From NCBI GenBank assembly GCA_050946775.1, contig JBMNVL010000013.1, positions 1 through 24,636 of the forward strand: a stretch of DNA of 24,636 bases, written 5' to 3'. Below, one piece after another: positions 1-6,518 of the stretch (its first letter is position 1; every line of letters begins with the position of its first letter). A model generated the notes under the pieces. The model saw nothing but the letters and a program-made list of their open reading frames with translations. It had not been told where the DNA came from and made no database searches. The position numbers and the translations under genes were made by a program. Origin of the DNA: UMGS1474 sp050946775 (lineage in GTDB: Bacteria; Bacillota; Clostridia; Oscillospirales; Acutalibacteraceae).

Positions 1-1
1 C

Positions 2-580
2 AAGATCGGCTACGGATTGTACGTGGTCACCTCCCACGACGGCAAAAAGGACAACGGGCTGATCGTCAACACCGTCACCCAGGTCACCAACACCCCCAAC
101 CGGGTCGCCGTCACCATCAACAAGCAGAACTATTCCCACCACGTCATCAGGCAGACCGGCGTGATGAACGTCAACTGCCTGTCGACCGACGCTCCCTTTA
201 AGGTGTTCGAGGATTTCGGTTTTCGCAGCGGCCGCAGCGTCGATAAGTTTGAGGGCGTCGATGTGCTGCGCAGCGAAAACGGGCTGGTCTTCCTGCCCAA
301 GTACATCAACGCCATGATGTCCCTCAAGGTGGAGCAGTACGTCGATCTGGACACCCACGGGATGTTCATCTGCTCCATCACCGAGGCGCGGGTGCTCTCC
401 AACGTCGATACCATGACCTACACCTATTATCAGGATCACGTCAAACCCAAGCCGGAAACCGAGGGCAAAAAGGGCTACGTCTGCAAGATCTGCGGCTACG
501 TCCACGAGGGCGAGCTGCCCGACGATTTCGTCTGTCCGCTGTGCAAACACGGCCCGGCCGACTTTGAGCCGATCGGCTGA
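2..580 (+). CDS. Flavin reductase-like / rubredoxin fusion protein (5' partial)
   Basis: Partial at the left edge: the frame is open from base 2, so the true start lies outside the window. The first ~145 visible residues match the FMN-binding split-barrel flavin reductase family. A C-terminal rubredoxin-type domain follows, with four cysteines in two CxxC pairs (numbering from base 17: C156/C159 and C173/C176) and the CGYVHEG signature. The short 13-residue spacing between the pairs is the rubrerythrin-type rather than the classical rubredoxin spacing. Known relatives are the clostridial 'high-molecular-weight rubredoxins' (Hrb), which take electrons from NAD(P)H through FMN and pass them to flavodiiron proteins or rubrerythrins for O2/NO/peroxide detoxification in the cytoplasm; that role is inferred here. 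The gene ends in a strong hairpin terminator and is convergent with the lipoprotein gene. Confidence 0.9.
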   Translation, partial: KIGYGLYVVTSHDGKKDNGLIVNTVTQVTNTPNRVAVTINKQNYSHHVIRQTGVMNVNCLSTDAPFKVFEDFGFRSGRSVDKFEGVDVLRSENGLVFLPKYINAMMSLKVEQYVDLDTHGMFICSITEARVLSNVDTMTYTYYQDHVKPKPETEGKKGYVCKICGYVHEGELPDDFVCPLCKHGPADFEPIG

Positions 581-591
581 TGAGGGCATAC

Positions 592-631
592 AAAAACGCC
601 GCTGTCACAAAACCGTGACAGCGGCGTTTTT
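592..631. terminator. Bidirectional intrinsic terminator
   Basis: A perfect 17-bp inverted repeat (592-608 with 615-631, loop AAAACC) begins with five A and ends with five T, so it can terminate on both strands. It sits between the convergent flavin reductase-rubredoxin gene (plus) and the lipoprotein gene (minus). Confidence 0.9.
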
Positions 632-664
632 GAACGATGAATCTTATATACGATTCCCTTTTTG

Positions 665-1258
665 TCATAAACCACTGGCTTCCATTACGGCTGTATATTC
701 ATCATACGGCAAATCTATACGAAGCATAATCTCGGGATGCTCAGGAAAAACGATGGCGGCGCTTCCCTCAAAAATAAGTTTTATTGTCTGTGATCCCATT
801 TGAATGGTCATATCAAAGTTGCCGCCATAGTAGTGTTCGAATGGCTTTTCCGTAACATTCATGGTGGAAAACGCCTTTCCCCACTGCCGGATCAGATCCC
901 AATCCTTAACCACGATATCCTTCTCAATTTCGTATTTGTGGAAATGCAGTTGGATTTCGCCCCGATGACTTTCCGATAATAGCGCTCCCAGTTCACGAAG
1001 CCGTTTTTTGGCATCAAATACCTCCGTGGATGACGTAGTACCCATTTTACTCACCTCTGTTTGAAATACAGTGGTTGAATTTGTTCGCGTTGAAACGGTG
1101 TTGCGGTGCGTACTGGCGGAATCAGACGTTGTATCGAAGTTATTTTTTGTAGTTTCATTTGGCCAAAAGTTGGGCCTATGTGTTGTCGATTGACAGGATA
1201 CGAGGAACAAGAGTGAAACAACGCCGATAATCGCCAAAAAACAACGTCTCATTTTCAT
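665..1258 (-). CDS. Putative lipoprotein, function unknown
   Basis: 197 aa. The start ATG has a strong Shine-Dalgarno GGAAGGAG just upstream. The N-terminus is a classic type II signal peptide: positively charged MKMRR, a hydrophobic stretch to about residue 21, then a lipobox LVSC with Cys22 as the predicted lipidated residue, so the protein is probably anchored outside the membrane. A Ser/Thr/Asn-rich linker (about residues 23-75) follows, then a folded domain (about 80-197) that I do not recognise. It starts about 24 nt after the decarboxylase stop and may be co-transcribed with it. By eye it is clearly less GC-rich than the genes upstream, and its codon use differs (many A/T third positions), suggesting separate acquisition. 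No link to the SCIFF pathway is shown beyond position. Confidence 0.8.
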   Translation of the reverse strand: MKMRRCFLAIIGVVSLLFLVSCQSTTHRPNFWPNETTKNNFDTTSDSASTHRNTVSTRTNSTTVFQTEVSKMGTTSSTEVFDAKKRLRELGALLSESHRGEIQLHFHKYEIEKDIVVKDWDLIRQWGKAFSTMNVTEKPFEHYYGGNFDMTIQMGSQTIKLIFEGSAAIVFPEHPEIMLRIDLPYDEYTAVMEASGL

Positions 1259-1282
1259 TCTCCTTCCAACAACTTAGTGCCT

Positions 1283-2620
1283 TTATTCCTTGACTACTCT
1301 GCAGCGGGAGATGCCGTAATAGGCGAAGACCCGCAAGGCGTCGTCGTCGATCTCCTCGCCGCAGACCGCGACCGGCACCGCCGGAGGACAACTGACCGTC
1401 GGCGCCGCCAGGATCCGGCCGGCGGCGTTTGCCGCGGCGATCTCCTCGGCGGGCGCCGTCAGAGCGGCGTGGGCGGACGTCGCCTGCTTGAGCCGGGGCA
1501 GGGGAGGCGGCGCGTCGGCAATGGGCGGTTTGGGCGGGACGGCCTTTAGCGTCGCCTCCAGCCGGGACAGGGCGGCGTTTCCGGTTTCGGGGGTCAGCAT
1601 CAGCACCAGATGATCGGGGTCGGCAAATTCGGCGACGATCCCCTTTTCCGCCAACCGGTCGGCCAGCTCTCGCCCGGTGTACCCCCGGCTTTTGGGGGCG
1701 AGAGTGATTTTCAGTTTTTCGTCGCCGACCAGCCGCCAATCCGCCGCCAGCCGCGCTTTCGTTTGATCCACCGCGTCGGCAAACGCGGCGAGATCGTTTC
1801 GGTATCCGCCGTCCAGATAGGCGTTGGCGGCGTCGAGGGATTGCAAAATCAGATACGACGGGCTGGTGGAGGCAAAGACCGCCATGGCGGCTTCGGCCTG
1901 CTCGGCAAAGAAAACCGGCGCGCCGGGGGCGATATGCAGATACCCGCCGCCGGTCAGCACCGGCAGGGTCTTGTGCGCCGAATCGCAGCAAAGATCGGCG
2001 CCCAGCGACAGGGGATGCCGATCATCCGGCAAAAAGCGTAGATACGCCCCGTGGGCGTTGTCCACCATCAGCGGGATATCCCGCCGGCGGCAAACCGCCG
2101 CCAGCGCCGCGATATCCGCCACGTTGCCCAGATAATCCGGACTGGTGATATACACCGCCGCCGGCGGCGCGGGCAGGGCGTTCAGCGCCCGTTCCAGTCC
2201 GTCGGCCGACAGATCGCACCGCAGCAGATCGCCCTTGCCGCCGTACAGCCACGCCACCTCCACGTCCAGCAGCGCCGCCGCCGTTACGAAGGTCTGGTGG
2301 GCGTTCCGTCCGGCGGCGATCACCGGCCGGCGGCCGGTCTGCCTGGCGTACAGCGCCGCCAGGTACACCATCGCCCGGATGGCCAGGGACGACCCTTCGG
2401 CGGAATACAGCGTCCGCCCCGCGCCAAACAGAGCGGCGGCGTTTTGTTCGCTTTGGCGGATGATCCCCGTCGGGTGATACAGCACGTCGGCGCTGGGGAT
2501 CTCGGTGATGTCCCACCCTTCCGCCCCCAGCGGACCGTGGCCCTTGTGTCCCGGCATATGCCCGCGCAGGGGGTCTTTTTGGGCGTATTCCCGCACAAAA
2601 TCACAGATCGGGGTATCCAT
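1283..2620 (-). CDS. Orn/Lys/Arg decarboxylase-family PLP enzyme
   Basis: About 445 aa from the chosen start, a usual length for the short gram-positive SpeA/YaaO-like members of the fold-type I Orn/Lys/Arg decarboxylase family. The family signature near the N-terminus (LRGHMPGHKG) and the PLP-lysine motif SAHKTLPVLTGG are clear, with K217 the expected Schiff-base lysine. These enzymes decarboxylate basic amino acids to polyamine precursors; substrate cannot be read from sequence. I chose the ATG at 2620 (protein begins MDTPICDF) because GGGAG lies 7 nt upstream; an ATG one codon earlier (2623) is also possible. Either start overlaps or abuts the stop of the radical SAM gene (ATGATG/TGA), so the two are translationally coupled. 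A decarboxylase of this family near the SCIFF genes is, as I recall, common in Clostridia, but no role in peptide maturation has been established. Confidence 0.88.
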   Translation of the reverse strand: MDTPICDFVREYAQKDPLRGHMPGHKGHGPLGAEGWDITEIPSADVLYHPTGIIRQSEQNAAALFGAGRTLYSAEGSSLAIRAMVYLAALYARQTGRRPVIAAGRNAHQTFVTAAALLDVEVAWLYGGKGDLLRCDLSADGLERALNALPAPPAAVYITSPDYLGNVADIAALAAVCRRRDIPLMVDNAHGAYLRFLPDDRHPLSLGADLCCDSAHKTLPVLTGGGYLHIAPGAPVFFAEQAEAAMAVFASTSPSYLILQSLDAANAYLDGGYRNDLAAFADAVDQTKARLAADWRLVGDEKLKITLAPKSRGYTGRELADRLAEKGIVAEFADPDHLVLMLTPETGNAALSRLEATLKAVPPKPPIADAPPPLPRLKQATSAHAALTAPAEEIAAANAAGRILAAPTVSCPPAVPVAVCGEEIDDDALRVFAYYGISRCRVVKE

Positions 2621-4002
2621 CATTCTTCTCCCAAAGCGGTGGCCGCTTCCAGCCAGATGGCGCATTCCATCCGCTTGCGGAACAGCTCACAGCCGGTCTG
2701 GTAGATGCCGTTCACCGAGCCGGTGGCGTGGTAGGCGTTGGCGGCACAACCGCCCGAGCAATAGAGCTTGGCCCAGCAATCGGCGCATTCGGGACGGGCG
2801 TAGACGTTGCAGGCGGCGAATTCCTCCTGCACCGGGTGATTGGTCACTCCCTGCCAGACGTCCCCGAGCTTGAAGCGTTCCTCCCCGACGAACTGGTGGC
2901 AGGGATACAGATCGCCCCACGGGGTGACCGCCATATACTCGGTGCCCGATCCACAGCCCGACAGCCGTTTATAAATGCACGGCCCGCCTTTGAGATCGAT
3001 CATGTAGTGGTAGAAGGTGAAGGGTTCGCCTTGCCGCCGCGCTTGGAGCATTTTTTGCGCCAACTGTTCGTACTGCGCCATCACGACGGGCAAATCCTCT
3101 TTGGTCAGCGCCGAAGGATCGTCGGGCGAACAGACCACCGGCTCCATGCTCAGCTCGCGAAAGCCGAGACGGAGCATCACGTCGATATCCTTCAAAAAAT
3201 CGGGGTTCGCGTGGGTAAAGGTGCCCCGCATATAGTAGTTTTTGCCGCCCCGCGCCGCCACCAGCTTTTGAAATTTCGGGACGATCCGGTCAAAACTGCC
3301 CTTGCCGGCGTGATCCACCCGGAACCGGTCGTGGATCTCCCGGCGCCCGTCCAGACTGAGCACCACGTTGCTCATTTCGCGGTTGCAAAAATCGATCACC
3401 TCGTCGTCGATCAGCATCCCGTTGGTGGTCAGGGTGAAGCGGAACAGCTTGCCGTGCTCCTTTTCGATGCCGCGGGCGTAGGCGACCAGGCGCTTGACCA
3501 CGTCCCAGTTCATCAGCGGCTCGCCGCCGAAGAAGTCGACTTCCAGATGGTGACGGCCGCCCGAATGGGCGATGAGAAAATCCAGCGCCTGTTTGCCGAC
3601 CTCGAAGGACATCAGGGCGCGCTCGCCGTGGTATTTGCCCTGACTGGCAAAGCAGTAGGAGCAGTCGAGATTGCAGGTGTGGGCGACGTGCAGGCACAGC
3701 GCCTTGACTACCCCGGCGGAGCGCTCCTTGAGAGTGCCGGCCATATCGGCGTAGGTGTCAGGGGTAAAAAGCTTTCCCGCCTGCTTGAGCCGCTCGATCT
3801 CCTCGCAGCAGCCGGCGATCTCCTCGAGCGTGACGTCGCCCCGGCCGGCGTATTTGTCGGCGGTCTGCCGGATCAGTTCGTCCCGGGGCGTTTGCTCGTA
3901 CCCCGTTATGAGATCGAAGGCGACCTCGTCCACCACGTGGATCGAGCCGGAATAGACGTCCAGCACGATGTGTTTGCCGCCCAGTTGGTATCCGTGGATC
4001 AT
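2620..4002 (-). CDS. SCIFF peptide maturase (radical SAM, SPASM/twitch type)
   Basis: 460 aa from the ATG at 4002 (protein begins MIHGYQLGGKHIVL, the usual start of this family); a longer open frame upstream runs antisense to the SCIFF gene and is not used. The N-terminal ~95 residues form a peptide-recognition-like region. The radical SAM cluster motif is C110-x3-C114-x2-C117 (HTCNLDCSYCF), followed by FFGGEP at 158-162. The C-terminal Cys-rich SPASM/auxiliary-cluster region includes C342, C350, C368, C398, C406, C409, C415, C419 and C438. Members of the family (e.g. CteB) use S-adenosylmethionine to join Cys sulfur to a neighbouring residue's carbon in the SCIFF precursor, making thioether links (ranthipeptide). 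The gene lies 71 nt downstream of the SCIFF precursor behind a terminator-like hairpin. Its Shine-Dalgarno is weak (AGGAA about 14 nt upstream), consistent with lower expression than the peptide. Confidence 0.95.
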   Translation of the reverse strand: MIHGYQLGGKHIVLDVYSGSIHVVDEVAFDLITGYEQTPRDELIRQTADKYAGRGDVTLEEIAGCCEEIERLKQAGKLFTPDTYADMAGTLKERSAGVVKALCLHVAHTCNLDCSYCFASQGKYHGERALMSFEVGKQALDFLIAHSGGRHHLEVDFFGGEPLMNWDVVKRLVAYARGIEKEHGKLFRFTLTTNGMLIDDEVIDFCNREMSNVVLSLDGRREIHDRFRVDHAGKGSFDRIVPKFQKLVAARGGKNYYMRGTFTHANPDFLKDIDVMLRLGFRELSMEPVVCSPDDPSALTKEDLPVVMAQYEQLAQKMLQARRQGEPFTFYHYMIDLKGGPCIYKRLSGCGSGTEYMAVTPWGDLYPCHQFVGEERFKLGDVWQGVTNHPVQEEFAACNVYARPECADCWAKLYCSGGCAANAYHATGSVNGIYQTGCELFRKRMECAIWLEAATALGEE

Positions 4003-4028
4003 GGTAACTCGCTCATTTCCTGTGGAAT

Positions 4029-4057
4029 AAAAAATGCCGCCGAAAATCGACGGCATT
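4029..4057 (-). terminator. Intrinsic terminator/attenuator between SCIFF precursor and maturase
   Basis: On the minus-strand transcript AATGCCG pairs with CGGCATT (4057-4051 with 4039-4033), extended by an inner TCGA/TCG pairing, and the stem is followed directly by six U (4034-4029). It lies in the 71-nt gap between precursor and maturase and would be expected to stop most transcripts after the small peptide, letting a minority continue into the maturase. Confidence 0.7.
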
Positions 4058-4073
4058 GAGGGAATGCGACCAA

Positions 4074-4220
4074 TTACTGGTTTTTGTTCTCGCAGGGCTG
4101 GTTGGCCACGCCGCAGCTGGTCTTGCAGGCCGACTGGCAGGACGTCTGGCATTCGCCGCAGCCGCCGTTTTTCGCGCTTTCGCACAGGTTTTTGGTTTCC
4201 AGAGTCTGGATGCGTTTCAT
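4074..4220 (-). CDS. SCIFF ranthipeptide precursor (six-cysteines-in-forty-five family)
   Basis: 48 aa, too short for usual gene callers. The ATG at 4220 has a strong GGAGG 9 nt upstream. The sequence starts MKRIQTLETKNLCESAK and contains the nearly invariant SCIFF core CGECQTSCQSACKTSC, then QPC near the end. Cysteines are at 13, 21, 24, 28, 32, 36 and 43: seven in all, the last six in the family spacing. SCIFF precursors are ribosomally made peptides that the adjacent radical SAM enzyme cross-links by thioethers; the product's role in Clostridia is still unsettled (quorum-sensing-like regulation has been proposed for ranthipeptides). It has its own promoter and is followed by a terminator-like hairpin before the maturase. 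Confidence 0.96.
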   Translation of the reverse strand: MKRIQTLETKNLCESAKNGGCGECQTSCQSACKTSCGVANQPCENKNQ

Positions 4221-4252
4221 ATCGTTATTCCTCCATATATCGTATTTTCTTC

Positions 4253-4281
4253 ATTTTACCATACGAAAATGGGGAAGTCAA
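4253..4281 (-). promoter_or_regulatory. Sigma-70/A promoter of the SCIFF operon
   Basis: Minus strand: -35 TTGACT (4281-4276), 17-nt spacer, -10 TAAAAT (4258-4253), giving a leader of about 25 nt before the SCIFF ATG. The -35 box overlaps the stop codon of the upstream P1B ATPase gene, so the two transcription units abut with no spare sequence. Confidence 0.8.
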
Positions 4282-6122
4282 CCCTTTTTCACCCGCAGGG
4301 CGCGCATGGCGTTGAGGATGGCCAGTACCGCCACCCCGACGTCGGCGAAAACCGCTTCCCACATATTCGCCGCTCCCGCCGCGCCGAGGATCAGCACCGC
4401 CGCCTTGACCGCCAGGGCGAAAACGATGTTCTGGCGCACGATCCGGCGGGTGCGCCGGGCGATGCGGATAGCCAGGGCGATCTTGGAGGGCTGATCGTCC
4501 ATCAGCACCACGTCGGCCGCTTCGATGGCGGAGTCGGCGCCCATGGCGCCCATTGCGACGCCCACGTCGGCGCGGGCCAGCACCGGCGCGTCGTTGATGC
4601 CGTCGCCGACGAACGCCAGCTTGTCTTTGCCGTTTGGCCGCAGCAGCGCCTCCACGTGCTCTACCTTGTCCCCCGGCAGCAGCCCGGCGTATACCTCGTC
4701 TATCCCGACTGCGGCGGCGACGCTTTCGGCCACGGCCCGCGTGTCGCCGGTCAGCATCGCGGTGCGGCGTACGCCCTGCGCTTTCAGCGCGGCGACGGCG
4801 GCTTTGGCGTCGGGCTTCAGTTTGTCGGCGATCACGGCGTGCCCGGCGTAAACGCCGTCGACGCTGACGTGAACGGTCGTGCCCACCCGGTGGCAGGGAT
4901 GCCAGGCGATGCCCTGCTCCTCCATCAGCTTGTCGTTGCCCACGCAGATCGTTTGCCCGTCGATGACGGCTCTGATCCCTCGGCCGGCCAATTCTTCCAC
5001 TTCGCCGATCCGGGCGCGGTCGATGGGCTGACCGTACGCCTCCCGCAGGGACCGGGCGACCGGATGATCGGAATCGCCTTCCGCCAGCGCCGCCAGCTCG
5101 ATCAGCCGGCTTTCGTCCACTTGATCGGGGTGGATGGCGGTCACGTTGAAGACCCCGCCGGTCAGGGTGCCGGTTTTGTCAAAAACCACGGTATCCACCG
5201 CCGCCAGGGCGTCCAGGTAGTTGCCGCCCTTGACCAGAATGCCCTGCCGGGAAGCGCCGCCGATCCCGCCGAAGAACCCCAGCGGCACCGACACCACCAG
5301 CGCGCAGGGACAGGAGATCACCAAAAAGATCAGCGCCCGGTGGATCCATTCGCTCCATCCGCCAAGAAAAAGGGGCGGCACGACCGCCAGCGCCAGGGCG
5401 GCGATCACCACGCAGGGGGTGTAATAGCGGGCGAATTTGGTGATAAAGCTTTCAGCCGGGGCTTTTTTGGCGGAGGCGTTTTCCACCAGATCGAGGATCT
5501 TCGACACCGTCGATTCCCCGAACGGGCGGGTCACCTGTACCCGCAGGCGGCCGTTTTGGTTGACGCAGCCGCTGATCACGTCGTCGCCGGGAGTCACTTC
5601 GCGGGGCAGGGATTCGCCGGTCAGCGCGGCGGTGTTCAGAGAGGAGCGTCCCTCCAGCACCACCCCGTCGAGCGGCACCTTCTCGCCCGGCTTGATGACG
5701 ATCACGTCGCCCACGGCGACTTCGTCGGGGGATACTTCCGCCAGCTGCCTCTCCCGCTCGACGTTGGCGGTATCGGGACGGATGTCCATCAGCGCCGCAA
5801 TGGATTTACGGGAGCGACCCACCGCGTATTTTTGAAACCATTCCCCGATCTGATAAAACAGCATCACCGCCACGCTCTCGGGATATTCCCCGATGGCCAT
5901 GGCGCCGATGGTGGCGATCGCCATCAAAAAATTTTCGTCGAACACGCTGCCCCGCGCGATGCGGCGCGCCGCGTTCCACAGCACGTCCCATCCTACCACG
6001 AGGTAGGGGACGAGAAACGCCGCCGGTTTCCAAAGCCCCTCCAGCGGCGCCGCCCAGGCGGCGGCAAACAGCACCGCTCCCGCGGCGATGCGGATCAGAT
6101 TCTTTTTCAGCTTGCGGCTCAT
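4278..6122 (-). CDS. P1B-type heavy-metal ATPase (Zn/Cd/Co exporter class)
   Basis: 614 aa integral membrane pump. Landmarks: TGES in the actuator domain, CPC metal-binding triad at 271-273 in a membrane helix, phosphorylated Asp D315 in DKTGTLT, the P1B-specific HP pair at H353-P354, and the hinge GDGIND at 506-511. The last two membrane helices carry Lys and Asp in the arrangement of the ZntA/CadA (P1B-2) group, which exports Zn2+, Cd2+ and Pb2+; metal choice is inferred from this. Unlike most ZntA/CadA proteins it has no N-terminal metal-binding domain: a separate HMA protein is encoded 9 nt upstream, its stop codon merging with this gene's Shine-Dalgarno (TAGGAG). Probably one operon under the promoter at 6408-6436. 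Confidence 0.95.
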   Translation of the reverse strand: MSRKLKKNLIRIAAGAVLFAAAWAAPLEGLWKPAAFLVPYLVVGWDVLWNAARRIARGSVFDENFLMAIATIGAMAIGEYPESVAVMLFYQIGEWFQKYAVGRSRKSIAALMDIRPDTANVERERQLAEVSPDEVAVGDVIVIKPGEKVPLDGVVLEGRSSLNTAALTGESLPREVTPGDDVISGCVNQNGRLRVQVTRPFGESTVSKILDLVENASAKKAPAESFITKFARYYTPCVVIAALALAVVPPLFLGGWSEWIHRALIFLVISCPCALVVSVPLGFFGGIGGASRQGILVKGGNYLDALAAVDTVVFDKTGTLTGGVFNVTAIHPDQVDESRLIELAALAEGDSDHPVARSLREAYGQPIDRARIGEVEELAGRGIRAVIDGQTICVGNDKLMEEQGIAWHPCHRVGTTVHVSVDGVYAGHAVIADKLKPDAKAAVAALKAQGVRRTAMLTGDTRAVAESVAAAVGIDEVYAGLLPGDKVEHVEALLRPNGKDKLAFVGDGINDAPVLARADVGVAMGAMGADSAIEAADVVLMDDQPSKIALAIRIARRTRRIVRQNIVFALAVKAAVLILGAAGAANMWEAVFADVGVAVLAILNAMRALRVKKG

Positions 6123-6131
6123 GGCGTTCTC

Positions 6132-6350
6132 CTACAGCTTGATGCGGCAATCCGGCTCCACCTTGCGGATGGCCTTTTGCGCCGCCTTCAGCGCCGCGTC
6201 AAAATCGGCGTCGTCGGCCTCCAGCGTCAGCGACTGGCTGATAAAATTCACCTGCGCGTCCCGTACCCCGTCCAGTTTGCGGATGGCGTCCTCCATCTTC
6301 CTCGCGCAGTTGGCGCAATCGAGATCTTCCAAAGCAAAGCGTTTTTTCAT
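6132..6350 (-). CDS. Stand-alone heavy-metal-associated (HMA) domain protein
   Basis: 72 aa. The start was placed at the ATG at 6350 (MKKRFALED), 9 nt after AAGGAG; the ATG seven codons earlier overlaps that Shine-Dalgarno and is rejected. The metal-binding loop is DCANCARKME with C12 and C15, and the rest fits the ferredoxin-like HMA fold of CopZ/ZntA N-terminal domains. It is probably a cytoplasmic metallochaperone or a detached regulatory domain for the ATPase encoded directly downstream. The acidic residue before CxxC (D-C-A-N-C) is the form typical of Zn/Cd-type rather than copper-type domains, in line with the neighbouring pump. Confidence 0.9.
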   Translation of the reverse strand: MKKRFALEDLDCANCARKMEDAIRKLDGVRDAQVNFISQSLTLEADDADFDAALKAAQKAIRKVEPDCRIKL

Positions 6351-6373
6351 GGCGGTTGACTCCTTTTTCATTT

Positions 6374-6393
6374 ATATGCTTAATTATTCATAT
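6374..6393. promoter_or_regulatory. Candidate ArsR/SmtB-type metal-sensor operator
   Basis: A 20-bp imperfect palindrome, ATATG..TAA facing TTA..CATAT (8 of 10 positions symmetric), lies between the -10 box and the Shine-Dalgarno of the HMA-ATPase operon. The spacing and outer ATATG/CATAT bases resemble operators of Zn/Cd-sensing ArsR-family repressors. No regulator gene is present in the window. Confidence 0.55.
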
Positions 6394-6407
6394 GTCTGCC
6401 TGCTCAT

Positions 6408-6436
6408 ATAATATACCGCGCGGCGGGATTTGTCAA
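6408..6436 (-). promoter_or_regulatory. Promoter of the HMA / metal ATPase operon
   Basis: Minus strand: perfect -35 TTGACA (6436-6431), 17-nt spacer, -10 TATTAT (6413-6408). Transcription would start near 6401, just before the ATATG/CATAT palindrome, so a bound repressor would block initiation or clearance. Confidence 0.8.
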
Positions 6437-6518
6437 CCGGTTTTTCAAAAAAAGAGACGGGCATATTGTCCGGCGGCGATCCATATAGTGAATTGAGTAA
6501 CCGAAAGGAGGCCTGCGT

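Noticed and set aside
4003..4185. N-terminal extension of the SCIFF maturase to 4185
   Set aside because: It runs through the SCIFF gene and its terminator in another frame; family members start at the MIHGYQ-type N-terminus.
4056..6359. 767-codon plus-strand open frame
   Set aside because: Antisense to the heavy-metal ATPase and HMA genes, which have full motifs and ribosome sites; it is a product of high GC third positions.
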